Of a stretch of 8,323 nt of DNA, positions 1-6,414 are shown one piece after another. This DNA comes from Spirochaetales bacterium (GTDB lineage Bacteria; Spirochaetota; Spirochaetia; Sphaerochaetales; Sphaerochaetaceae), in assembly GCA_017632495.1 (NCBI GenBank), contig JAGBRG010000274.1:1-8323 (forward strand), read 5' to 3'. Under the pieces are notes generated by a model, which worked only from the letters and a program-made list of their open reading frames with translations, was not told the DNA's origin and did no database searches. The translations under genes and the position numbers were made by a program. The first letter of the stretch is position 1. Each line of letters starts with the position of its first letter.

Positions 1-1315
1 AACCGACCTTTCTCGCCTTGTCAACGATGCTATGGTCAGCGACCACCACGCACTTCTTCCAACCGAGCAGAAGGTCGATATCTCTAAGCTCTCATCAACT
101 GAGAAGGCACTTTGGGAATTGATAATAACTCGTTTCTTGGAAACACTTTCCTCTGACTATGAATACAGCACCACGACCCTTGAGGCCGATGTTATGGGCG
201 AGCGCTTTGTGGCCCGCCTCACAGTGCCTGTGAAACAGGGCTGGCGCGATGTTGCAAGGGAAGTGGGAAGACGCAGCGCTGTCTCTACAGAGGAAGATGA
301 GGACTCCGATCCCGGAATCATTGCTCTTAAAGAGGGCTCTGAACTTGAGATAAAGGACATTGTCCTGAAAAGAAGCGCAACCCTTCCGCCTGACCGCTAC
401 ACCGAAGCGGATCTGCTTTTTGCCATGGAGCACGCAGGGCGCTTTGTTGAGGATGCAGAGCTTAAGAGCCATCTTGAAAACGGACTTGGAACACCTGCAA
501 CCAGAGCTGACATCATTGAAAAGCTCATTCAGAACAACTGCATAGAAAGAAAAGGCAAGGAGCTTGTTCCCACAGCCAAGGGCCGCGAGCTTGTGCGCCT
601 TGTGCCTCAGCAGCTTAAGAGCGCAGACCTTACCGGAAAGTGGGAGCAGAGGCTTTCGGGAATCTCCAAAGGCTCCGAGTCAGAGGCTCCGTTTATCGAG
701 GACATCAAGAAAAATGCCACAGACCTTGTGAATCAGGTCATCGCAAACAGGGATAAGTTCGACCCGAACCTCATGGGAGAAAAGGACCGGCTCTGTCCGT
801 TCTGCGGATGGCCCATGATGAAGGTCCTGGATGAATACGACAGGGTCCACCATGTCTGTCAGCGCTTTTCATGCGGCTATGAGGAGATGGAAGTCAAAAA
901 GAAGGTTGAAGTTGCTCCTTCCGAAGCCGTTCCCACTCATGCAAGCGCTTCTCCTGTGAAGCGTGTCATTGCTACAGCCACACCGTCTTCCAGCGGAAAG
1001 AAGACCATAGTCATCCGTAAGGGCGCAGTCAAGGCAGCTGTTGCCAAGGCAACGCCTCAGGTTAAATGGGAGACTGTGACAGAGGTCGTAAAGCCCAGCC
1101 ACTTCAGAGCACGTGAAGAAAGACGTGACAGCAGGCCTGAAAGGACTGAAAGGACTGAAAGGACTGAAAGAAAGCCATTCAGACCGAACAACGACAGAAA
1201 ATACGACCGAAGCTATGACAGCCGTGAAAGCTCAGGCGGCGGAACGTTTGCAGACTTCATAAAAGCTGCAGAGGAAAGGAAAAAGCGTGATGAAGAGAGG
1301 CGCAAGAAGCGCTGA
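1..1315 (+). CDS. Type IA DNA topoisomerase (TopB/topoisomerase III-like), C-terminal part, 5' truncated by window edge
   Basis: This is the C-terminal part of an enzyme that relaxes or decatenates DNA by cutting one strand. The reading frame is open from position 2, so the ATG at 32 is internal and about 437 codons are visible. The fragment begins near the family motif VSDHHALLPTE (32-64). It continues with the signature block YTEADLL..GLGTPATRADIIEKL (about 398-526) and the LVPTAKGRELV and LTGKWEQRLSGISKG segments typical of TopB-like enzymes. The toprim domain and the catalytic tyrosine lie upstream, outside the window. A zinc ribbon with four cysteines (CX2C-X17-CX4C, 794-874) follows. 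The last 135 or so residues are low-complexity, rich in Lys/Arg/Glu, with an RTE tandem repeat, and end in KKR. An acidic insert (EEDEDSD) lies near 290-310. The stop TGA (1313-1315) directly abuts the stop of the convergent glycosyltransferase gene. Family assignment is firm; the exact subtype (topA or topB) is inferred. Confidence 0.9.
   Translation, partial: TDLSRLVNDAMVSDHHALLPTEQKVDISKLSSTEKALWELIITRFLETLSSDYEYSTTTLEADVMGERFVARLTVPVKQGWRDVAREVGRRSAVSTEEDEDSDPGIIALKEGSELEIKDIVLKRSATLPPDRYTEADLLFAMEHAGRFVEDAELKSHLENGLGTPATRADIIEKLIQNNCIERKGKELVPTAKGRELVRLVPQQLKSADLTGKWEQRLSGISKGSESEAPFIEDIKKNATDLVNQVIANRDKFDPNLMGEKDRLCPFCGWPMMKVLDEYDRVHHVCQRFSCGYEEMEVKKKVEVAPSEAVPTHASASPVKRVIATATPSSSGKKTIVIRKGAVKAAVAKATPQVKWETVTEVVKPSHFRAREERRDSRPERTERTERTERKPFRPNNDRKYDRSYDSRESSGGGTFADFIKAAEERKKRDEERRKKR
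1133..1168 (+). repeat. Short in-frame tandem repeat (9-base unit, about 4 copies) in the topoisomerase tail
   Basis: The unit AGGACTGAA is present in three perfect copies (1142-1150, 1151-1159, 1160-1168). A fourth copy with one mismatch (AGGCCTGAA) precedes them at 1133-1141. The unit is a multiple of three and in frame, so it encodes RPE-RTE-RTE-RTE in the charged, probably disordered C-terminal tail. Copy-number change would alter the tail length without a frameshift. Confidence 0.9.
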
Positions 1316-2221
1316 TCAGAACTCAGGCGAGTTCCACTTTTCACAAAGAGTCTTGAAATCAACTTTGTAAAGCCCGATCTTGGGCTTTACTTCCTCGTTT
1401 ATGACCTTGCCGCTCATTCTGGGGCCCTTTCTGATGAAGTTGCGACCGCGAATTTGGTGTACGGAAAGTGCCTTTGAGCAGAAGCGTTCATAGCCCTGCT
1501 GCTCGGTTCGGTCCTCTATGAGAAACTGCTTGCTGTAAAAAAGAACGGCGATATCGCTCATAGTCAGTACGGGGTAGCCGTAAAGCCAGCACCTGGTTCC
1601 GAAGTCCAGAGTCTGCCAGAAGGCGCCGGAAATCTCCTCGTCATAGCCACGAAGTCTCTGAAAAAGAGCCCTGTCGTAAAGACCTATTCCCAAGAACGGG
1701 TAGAGGTTGTCCTCGCATCTTTTGTTAGGCATGAACGACAGAGGGTCAATGTCCTTTCCGTTGAGATGAGGGGCTCGAAGGGTCGGAATCTTTTCGTTGC
1801 TCTTGTTAAAGACCCAAGGACAGATCACAGCAGGGTGGTCCTCTTCCTTCATGCGGGACTCCAGAGGATGCCAGTCGAAGTTCATTAAGTTTGTGTCGCT
1901 ACGCATCGTCAGAAAGTATGTTGTCATACATACATCGGCAAGGGCGTTGACGCGCTCGGCAAGTGACGGTGATTTGGGAAATACTATGAAGGTGACATCG
2001 GGGTAGCGGCTTTGCATCTGCTCCACGGAGAAGCGGTCTATCTGCGATACCACGTGAAGACAGTAGTTGAAGTTGCCGACAAACCAGTCCAACGTGGAGC
2101 ACAGGTCCTCAATGGTTCCCGTGTCCATGATTCCCACGGCAAGGAATTCCTCGCGATGAAGCTGGTTGATAAGTTGTCCGATGTCCTGTTTGCGGCTTGT
2201 AACCGAATATTTCTGCGTCAC
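1316..2221 (-). CDS. Glycosyltransferase-like protein (GT-A fold, family 2-type)
   Basis: This is a 301-residue protein with no obvious signal peptide or membrane segment, probably cytoplasmic. The order of elements resembles GT-A/family 2 sugar transferases. An N-terminal alpha/beta part is followed by an RSDTN segment (residues 107-111) where the metal-binding DxD-like motif would sit. Then come a FLGIGLYDRALFQRLRGYDEE block (176-196), like the usual 'G.fr+..FD' acceptor region, and a WQTLDFGTRCWLYGYPV segment (202-218), like the 'D..lg.R....G..v' element. The sugar donor and acceptor cannot be read from sequence. The start is a GTG at 2221, four bases after the stop of the upstream transglutaminase-like gene, with no clear Shine-Dalgarno, so translation probably depends on reinitiation. 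In-frame stop TAA lies at 2239-2237, excluding a longer form. It is the last gene of the trmL operon. Similarity is by motif only; a more remote nucleotide-sugar enzyme is possible. Confidence 0.55.
   Translation of the reverse strand: MTQKYSVTSRKQDIGQLINQLHREEFLAVGIMDTGTIEDLCSTLDWFVGNFNYCLHVVSQIDRFSVEQMQSRYPDVTFIVFPKSPSLAERVNALADVCMTTYFLTMRSDTNLMNFDWHPLESRMKEEDHPAVICPWVFNKSNEKIPTLRAPHLNGKDIDPLSFMPNKRCEDNLYPFLGIGLYDRALFQRLRGYDEEISGAFWQTLDFGTRCWLYGYPVLTMSDIAVLFYSKQFLIEDRTEQQGYERFCSKALSVHQIRGRNFIRKGPRMSGKVINEEVKPKIGLYKVDFKTLCEKWNSPEF
1367..1390 (+). terminator. Perfect 9-bp hairpin, possible terminator of the topoisomerase transcript
   Basis: GTAAAGCCC (1367-1375) and GGGCTTTAC (1382-1390) are exact reverse complements around a 6-base loop. 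On the plus strand the stem is followed by TTCCTCGTTT, a weak T-rich run; on the minus strand no T-run follows. It lies 52 bases after the topoisomerase stop, inside the 3' coding end of the opposing gene, where it encodes VKPKIGLY. The stem is seen directly. The terminator role is an inference from its position downstream of a convergent gene with no intergenic spacer, and the poor T-tract keeps confidence low. Confidence 0.4.
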
Positions 2222-2225
2222 AGAT

Positions 2226-3047
2226 TCATTGTAAACTTAAATAAGGGTTTGGACAATCGGGAATAGGGACGGGGTTCTCAATCATGTGGGTCTTCAGAAT
2301 CTCGTCTGTGGAGATGCAAAGAAAGCGGTAGCGTGACTGATTCTCATCCTTGTCCACGGCAAGGGCGCTTGTGATATCCACGTGGTACCAGGAATCATCG
2401 ATGAAGACGCAGTTCCACTCATGCCCAAGCGTGGTGCCCAAAACTCCTTCCTGCACTGTCAGACGCCCGTAGACAACGGTGCAGGGGATGTTCAGACAGT
2501 GCATGGCAAACTCAAATGCCTTTGAAAAGGATGCGCAGACTCCGCTTTTGTTGACCATCACTGAATAAAGGCTCTGATCAAGGTTAAGCTCGTCATAGGT
2601 ACAGTTGTCCACAAGATAGTCAAAGACCGCCTTCACCTTGGCATAGGTAGAATTGTCTCTGATTACAAGGCTGTCCACCATGGTGTAAAGAGCCTGGGTA
2701 ATCTCATCGTTGCGCTTAAGGATCTGCGATACATCCATGTTGTACGAATACTCCACCCTGTGACCTGATATTACGTTGTTCACATAGCTTGTGACATAGG
2801 TGTAGTGGTCCACCCAGTAGTACTCGGGATGGTCCATCAGAAGGCTTTCATAGGCTCTCTGGATGGATTCCTGGGTCATGGAGCCGCAGTTCCAGCTGGG
2901 AATCAAGTGGGTCACGCAGTCTTTTATTGCCTGGTATGCAATCTGCTCGGTTTTGGAAAGCTGGCCATAGCAGTAATTATCTACCTCAGCTGCAAAGACA
3001 AAAGTTCCCAGAATAAGAATCAGAAAAAAAAGGGCGGCCTTACGCAT
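2226..3047 (-). CDS. Secreted transglutaminase-like protein (papain-fold, Cys-His-Asp)
   Basis: The predicted product is 273 residues. Residues 1-20 (MRKAALFFLILILGTFVFAA) are a classical signal peptide, with cleavage expected around VFA-A/EVD. No lipobox cysteine is seen, so the mature protein is periplasmic or exported. The C-terminal half has the transglutaminase-like catalytic triad: Cys171 in SGVCASFSKAF, His209 in GHEWNCVFIDDSWYHVD and Asp224 at the end of that block. The preceding VFDYLVDNCTYD helix is also typical of the family. Bacterial members usually act as proteases or peptide-modifying enzymes rather than true cross-linkers; the substrate is unknown. A longer reading frame begins 16 codons upstream (3095). 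I chose 3047 because it places the signal peptide at the N-terminus and has GGAGG six bases before it. It overlaps the end of trmL by 8 bases (ATGCGTAA), implying translational coupling, and is followed 4 bases later by the glycosyltransferase. Confidence 0.8.
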   Translation of the reverse strand: MRKAALFFLILILGTFVFAAEVDNYCYGQLSKTEQIAYQAIKDCVTHLIPSWNCGSMTQESIQRAYESLLMDHPEYYWVDHYTYVTSYVNNVISGHRVEYSYNMDVSQILKRNDEITQALYTMVDSLVIRDNSTYAKVKAVFDYLVDNCTYDELNLDQSLYSVMVNKSGVCASFSKAFEFAMHCLNIPCTVVYGRLTVQEGVLGTTLGHEWNCVFIDDSWYHVDITSALAVDKDENQSRYRFLCISTDEILKTHMIENPVPIPDCPNPYLSLQ

Positions 3048-3558
3048 CCGAGGCCTCCGAAGAGGAAAGCTTTCCACAAGTTTTAAGACCTTCAAAACCA
3101 GTACGCCTTAATACTTCATAGACGGCAATGGCCACGGAATTTGAAAGATTCAGCGACCTTTTTCCCTCAAGCATGGGGATGCGGAGAGTGCGCTCTCTGT
3201 TTCTTACAAGAAGATCCTCGTCAAGGCCGCGGCTCTCGCGCCCGAAGGCAAGCCAGATTTCATCACAAGGACCGCCTTCAAGCAAGTTCGCCTCCCAGAG
3301 GCTCTTGGCCCCTTTCTGGGAAAAATACCAAAGCCCTGATTCGGGATGCTTGGAAAAGAAGTCGTCATCGTCCTTGTATTGGAAAATCTCAAGGCCTTCC
3401 CAGTAATCAAGACCTGCACGGCGCAGGTGCTTCTCGTCCAGGGAAAAGCCAAGAGGGTGCACAAGGTGCAAGGCAGAATCCGTGGCGCTGCATGTTCTTG
3501 AGATGTTTCCCGTGTTCTGCGGGATTTCCGGCTGGAAAAGGACGATGTTAATCTTCAT
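3040..3558 (-). CDS. trmL: tRNA (cytidine(34)-2'-O)-methyltransferase, SPOUT family
   Basis: TrmL uses S-adenosylmethionine to methylate the 2'-OH of the wobble base (position 34) of tRNA-Leu isoacceptors, supporting codon-anticodon pairing. The 172-residue product is slightly longer than the usual 150-160. It shows the full SPOUT signature: MKINIVLFQPEIPQNTGNISRTC at the N-terminus, LAFGRESRGLDEDLL in the middle (motif 2) and RIPMLEGKRSLNLSNSVAIAVYEVLRRTGF near the end (motif 3, the knotted SAM site). The frame is open upstream to 3645, but the family N-terminus begins at the ATG at 3558, so that start is preferred; only a weak GAG precedes it. The extra C-terminal residues (GLKTCGKLSSSEASDA) are not part of the fold. 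It is the first gene of the minus-strand operon and diverges from serS. Confidence 0.9.
   Translation of the reverse strand: MKINIVLFQPEIPQNTGNISRTCSATDSALHLVHPLGFSLDEKHLRRAGLDYWEGLEIFQYKDDDDFFSKHPESGLWYFSQKGAKSLWEANLLEGGPCDEIWLAFGRESRGLDEDLLVRNRERTLRIPMLEGKRSLNLSNSVAIAVYEVLRRTGFEGLKTCGKLSSSEASDA
3054..3058 (-). promoter_or_regulatory. Shine-Dalgarno GGAGG that fixes the transglutaminase-like start
   Basis: On the minus strand GGAGG lies six bases before the ATG at 3047, inside the 3' end of trmL. It decides for this start over the in-frame ATG at 3095, which would put 16 charged residues in front of the signal peptide. Confidence 0.75.
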
Positions 3559-3589
3559 CGGACTCAGAATACCACGCACGGGGGCGCAG

Positions 3590-3618
3590 TTGAAAGACCT
3601 CCCTCTTTGTATTATAGT
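3590..3618 (+). promoter_or_regulatory. Sigma-70-type promoter of the serS operon
   Basis: TTGAAA (3590-3595) and TATAGT (3613-3618) each differ from consensus by one base and are separated by the optimal 17 bases. Transcription would begin around 3625, giving a leader of about 30 bases before the serS ATG at 3657. That leader is too short for a T-box or riboswitch, and none is seen. Confidence 0.65.
3611..3616 (-). promoter_or_regulatory. Possible -10 element of the trmL operon promoter
   Basis: Read on the minus strand, 3616-3611 is a perfect TATAAT, about 50 bases before the trmL ATG. No convincing -35 hexamer lies 16-18 bases upstream, so the call is tentative. It occupies the same bases as the serS -10, so the two promoters would be back to back. 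Confidence 0.4.
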
Positions 3619-3643
3619 TCTGTGTGGCTGGGAAGGCCCGGCC

Positions 3644-3650
3644 AAAGGGA
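3644..3650 (+). promoter_or_regulatory. serS ribosome-binding site AAAGGGA
   Basis: AAAGGGA lies six bases before the ATG at 3657 and decides this start. The alternative in-frame GTG at 3624 sits at the predicted transcription start and would add 11 non-homologous residues ahead of MIDYRELKAR. Confidence 0.65.
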
Positions 3651-3656
3651 AAAACG

Positions 3657-4937
3657 ATGATTGATTACAGAGAGCTTAAAGCCAGACGTGACGAGATTGC
3701 AAAGAACATCAAAGACCGCAACATGAAGGTCGACGTGGACCAGGCCATTGAACTTATGGACAGAAGGTCCGCTCTGATGAAGGCCGCCGAGGACCTCAGG
3801 GCCGCCAGAAACGAAAACGCTGCCAAGATGAAAGGCAAGATGGACAACGATGCCCGTCAGGCCCTTATCGCAGAAGGCCGAGAGATCAAGGACAAGATCG
3901 CAGCAACCGAGTCCGAGCTTGAGACCGTTGAAAAGGATTTCAACACCATAGTCCGCCAGATTCCGAACTATGCACACCCAGCTGCACCTGTTGGAAAAGA
4001 GGACAAGGACAACACAGCCGTAAAGTATGTGGGAAAGCCCCCTGTATTCAACTTTAAGCCGCTGGATCATGTTCAGATCGGCGAAAAGCTTGATCTGATT
4101 GACTTTGAGACAGGAACCAAGGTCAGTGGCCCCAAGTTCTACTACCTGAAAAACGAGGCCGTTCTTCTTCAGATGGCACTTGAAAACTACGCCATGAACA
4201 TTGTCATGAAGCACGGCTTTACCCCGATGATCACACCCGATGTAGCCAAGGAAGAGATTCTTGAGGGCATCGGCTTCAATCCCCGCGGAGAAGAGAGCAA
4301 CATCTACACCGTCGAGGGCACAGGAACCGCACTGGTAGGAACAGCCGAGATCACACTCGGCGGCTACTACAGCGGAGAGACATTGGACAAGAGCAGGCTC
4401 CCGATCAAGATGACAGGCCTTTCACACTGCTTCAGACGCGAGGCAGGAGGAGCAGGTCAGTTCTCAAAGGGCCTTTACAGAGTCCACCAGTTCTCAAAGC
4501 TCGAGATGTTCGTAATCTGTCTGCCTGAGGATTCTGATAAGATGCACGAAGAGCTTCTTGCAATAGAGGAGGAGATCTTCAGCGGGCTGGGTCTTGCATA
4601 CAGAGTAGTTGATACCTGCACGGGAGACCTGGGAGCTCCTGCATACCGCAAGTTCGACATCGAAGCATGGATGCCGGGCCGCGGAGAAGCTGGAGAGTAC
4701 GGAGAGGTCACATCCACATCCAACTGCACGGATTACCAGAGCAGAAACCTCAACGTCAGATACAAGGACGATGACGGAAAGAGCAAGTTCGTCCACATGC
4801 TCAACGGAACAGCCGTGGCCCTCTCAAGAGCTGTCGTGGCCGTTTTGGAGAACTACCAGAAGGAAGACGGAAGCATTGAGATTCCCAACGCACTTGTTCC
4901 TTACATGGGCGGAAGGACAATCATTCCGGCAAAATAA
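3657..4937 (+). CDS. serS: Seryl-tRNA synthetase
   Basis: This class II synthetase activates serine with ATP and charges tRNA-Ser (and tRNA-Sec where present) in the cytosol. The 426-residue length is normal for the bacterial enzyme. Residues 1-105 or so form the long-helical tRNA-binding arm (charged, coiled-coil-like, from RELKARRDEI to VEKDFNTIVRQIPN). The catalytic core follows with motif 1 around residues 172-200, the serine pocket VGTAEI (227-232), motif 2 with FRREAG (259-264) and the KLEMF strand (281-285), the YGEVTSTSNCTDYQSRR-like loop (348-363, here QSRN) and motif 3 NGTAVALSR (383-391). The start at 3657 is chosen by ribosome-binding site and homology to the family N-terminus. 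It leads an operon with pncB 25 bases downstream, so charging and NAD salvage share a promoter. Confidence 0.97.
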   Translation: MIDYRELKARRDEIAKNIKDRNMKVDVDQAIELMDRRSALMKAAEDLRAARNENAAKMKGKMDNDARQALIAEGREIKDKIAATESELETVEKDFNTIVRQIPNYAHPAAPVGKEDKDNTAVKYVGKPPVFNFKPLDHVQIGEKLDLIDFETGTKVSGPKFYYLKNEAVLLQMALENYAMNIVMKHGFTPMITPDVAKEEILEGIGFNPRGEESNIYTVEGTGTALVGTAEITLGGYYSGETLDKSRLPIKMTGLSHCFRREAGGAGQFSKGLYRVHQFSKLEMFVICLPEDSDKMHEELLAIEEEIFSGLGLAYRVVDTCTGDLGAPAYRKFDIEAWMPGRGEAGEYGEVTSTSNCTDYQSRNLNVRYKDDDGKSKFVHMLNGTAVALSRAVVAVLENYQKEDGSIEIPNALVPYMGGRTIIPAK

Positions 4938-4962
4938 AACAGCATAATCGAAGGAGAGCGCC

Positions 4963-6414
4963 ATGGTTGTTGACATTTCGGCTCTGACTACCGACTTCTA
5001 CGAGCTTACGATGATGCAGGGATACTTTCTCAACAACGAGAACCCCGATGTCGTCTTTGACATGTTCTACCGCACCAACCCGTTTCAGGGAGGCTATGCG
5101 GTGTTCGCAGGCCTTGGCGAGCTTCTTTCGGAGCTTGAGAGTCTGAACTTCAGTACAAATGACATTGCCTACCTCAAGAGCCTGAACATCTTCGACCAGA
5201 GGTTTCTGGACTATCTTTCAACATATCGCTTCAAGGGCGACATCTATGCTCCAAAAGAGGGCACAACGGTCTTCCCTGGTGAGCCCTTGGTGAGAGTCCA
5301 CACAAAACTCATCGATGCCCAGCTCATCGAAAGCCTCCTTCTGAATACAATCAACTTCCAGACCCTGATTGCCACAAAGGCCATGAGAGTCTGCACCGCA
5401 GCAGGAGACGGGGCTGTGATGGAGTTCGGCCTGCGCCGAGCCCAGGGCATTGACGGAGGCCTTTCTGCTTCCAGAGCCGCCTACATCGGAGGCTGTAAGC
5501 TTTCAAGCAATACCTTAGCCGGAAAAGTATTCGGCATTCCCGTTGGCGGAACCATGGCGCACAGCTGGATCATGGCCTACGACAACGAGCTTGAGGCCTT
5601 CAGGGAGTTTGCCAAAATCTATCCGAACAACTGCATCCTTTTAATCGACACCTTCGATACGCTGGGAAGCGGAATCGAGAATGCCATCATCGTTGGAAAG
5701 GAGCAGAAGGCCAAGGGTCTTAAGATCGGTGTCAGAATTGATTCGGGCGACCTTTCATATCTTGCCCGTGCTGTGCGTCAGCGCCTTGATGAGGCAGGTA
5801 TTGAGGATGCCACAATCTGCGTTTCAAACGACCTTACAGAAGAAATCATCACAACTCTTGTGACAGACGAAGTTCCCATCGACTCCTGGGGAGTTGGTAC
5901 AAACCTTGTCACAGGAGGCAATCAGAGCGCTCTTGGCGGAGTATATAAGCTTGCGGCAAAGCGCAGAGCTGACGGAACATTTCAGCCTACGATCAAGGTC
6001 AGTAACTCCTATGCCAAGACCACGAACCCGGGCATCAAGCAGGTGTACAGGTTCTACGGCGCCGACGGCATTGCCATTGCAGTCCTTATCACGCTTGATG
6101 ACGAGGAAATCCGCCAGGGCGAGGACCTTATCTTCTACCATCCGTTCACAGACGGAGACCTTTTCCTTCTTCGCGGCGGAAAGTATGCCAAGGTTGAAAA
6201 GCTTCTCAACTGCGTCATGAAGGATGGAAAAATCTGCGTTCCTACAAGAAGCCTTAAAGAGATTCAGGACTACGCAAAGGAAAGTCAGAGTCACCTCCAC
6301 AAATCTCACAAGAGACTTATCAACCCGCATATCTACAAGGTCAGCCTTTCAAAGAAGCTCAAGACCTTGAAGCACGATCTTATCTTGGAAGCAAAGGGGC
6401 TTGGAAATGGCTGA
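4963..6414 (+). CDS. pncB: Nicotinate phosphoribosyltransferase
   Basis: PncB makes nicotinate mononucleotide from nicotinate and phosphoribosyl pyrophosphate, usually with ATP hydrolysis, as the entry step of the Preiss-Handler NAD salvage route. The 483-residue product has the family's landmarks: TDFYELTM (residues 10-17), EFGLRRAQG (154-162), the GTMAHS loop with the phosphorylatable His200, LIDTFDT (227-233), RIDSGD (258-263) and the phosphate-binding GVGTNLVTGG (310-319). The length and the C-terminal RLINPHIYKVSLS region match the long bacterial form. AAGGAG (4951-4956), six bases before the ATG, makes the start secure. It sits between serS (25 bases upstream) and the PAP2 gene, whose start overlaps its end by 8 bases. 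Salvage capacity suggests nicotinate taken from the host or community. Confidence 0.96.
   Translation: MVVDISALTTDFYELTMMQGYFLNNENPDVVFDMFYRTNPFQGGYAVFAGLGELLSELESLNFSTNDIAYLKSLNIFDQRFLDYLSTYRFKGDIYAPKEGTTVFPGEPLVRVHTKLIDAQLIESLLLNTINFQTLIATKAMRVCTAAGDGAVMEFGLRRAQGIDGGLSASRAAYIGGCKLSSNTLAGKVFGIPVGGTMAHSWIMAYDNELEAFREFAKIYPNNCILLIDTFDTLGSGIENAIIVGKEQKAKGLKIGVRIDSGDLSYLARAVRQRLDEAGIEDATICVSNDLTEEIITTLVTDEVPIDSWGVGTNLVTGGNQSALGGVYKLAAKRRADGTFQPTIKVSNSYAKTTNPGIKQVYRFYGADGIAIAVLITLDDEEIRQGEDLIFYHPFTDGDLFLLRGGKYAKVEKLLNCVMKDGKICVPTRSLKEIQDYAKESQSHLHKSHKRLINPHIYKVSLSKKLKTLKHDLILEAKGLGNG
6394..6399 (+). promoter_or_regulatory. Ribosome-binding site AAGGGG within the end of pncB
   Basis: AAGGGG precedes the ATG at 6407 by seven bases. 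It favours that start over the in-frame TTG at 6401 (one base away) and the ATG at 6416 (16 bases away). Confidence 0.6.

Noticed and set aside
3141..3551. A 136-codon plus-strand frame across trmL
   Set aside because: It is Arg/Ser/Pro-rich low-quality translation opposite a clear SPOUT methyltransferase; a shadow.
3559..3656. A T-box or other riboswitch ahead of serS
   Set aside because: The predicted leader is only about 30 bases and contains no T-box sequence or extensive pairing.
3612..4214. A 200-codon open frame on the minus strand opposite serS
   Set aside because: It lies fully antisense to a well-conserved serS region, has no recognisable domain or ribosome-binding site, and its residue make-up is that expected of a shadow frame.
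5824..6330. A 168-codon open frame on the minus strand opposite pncB
   Set aside because: It is antisense to conserved pncB coding sequence, with no family motifs and no start signal.
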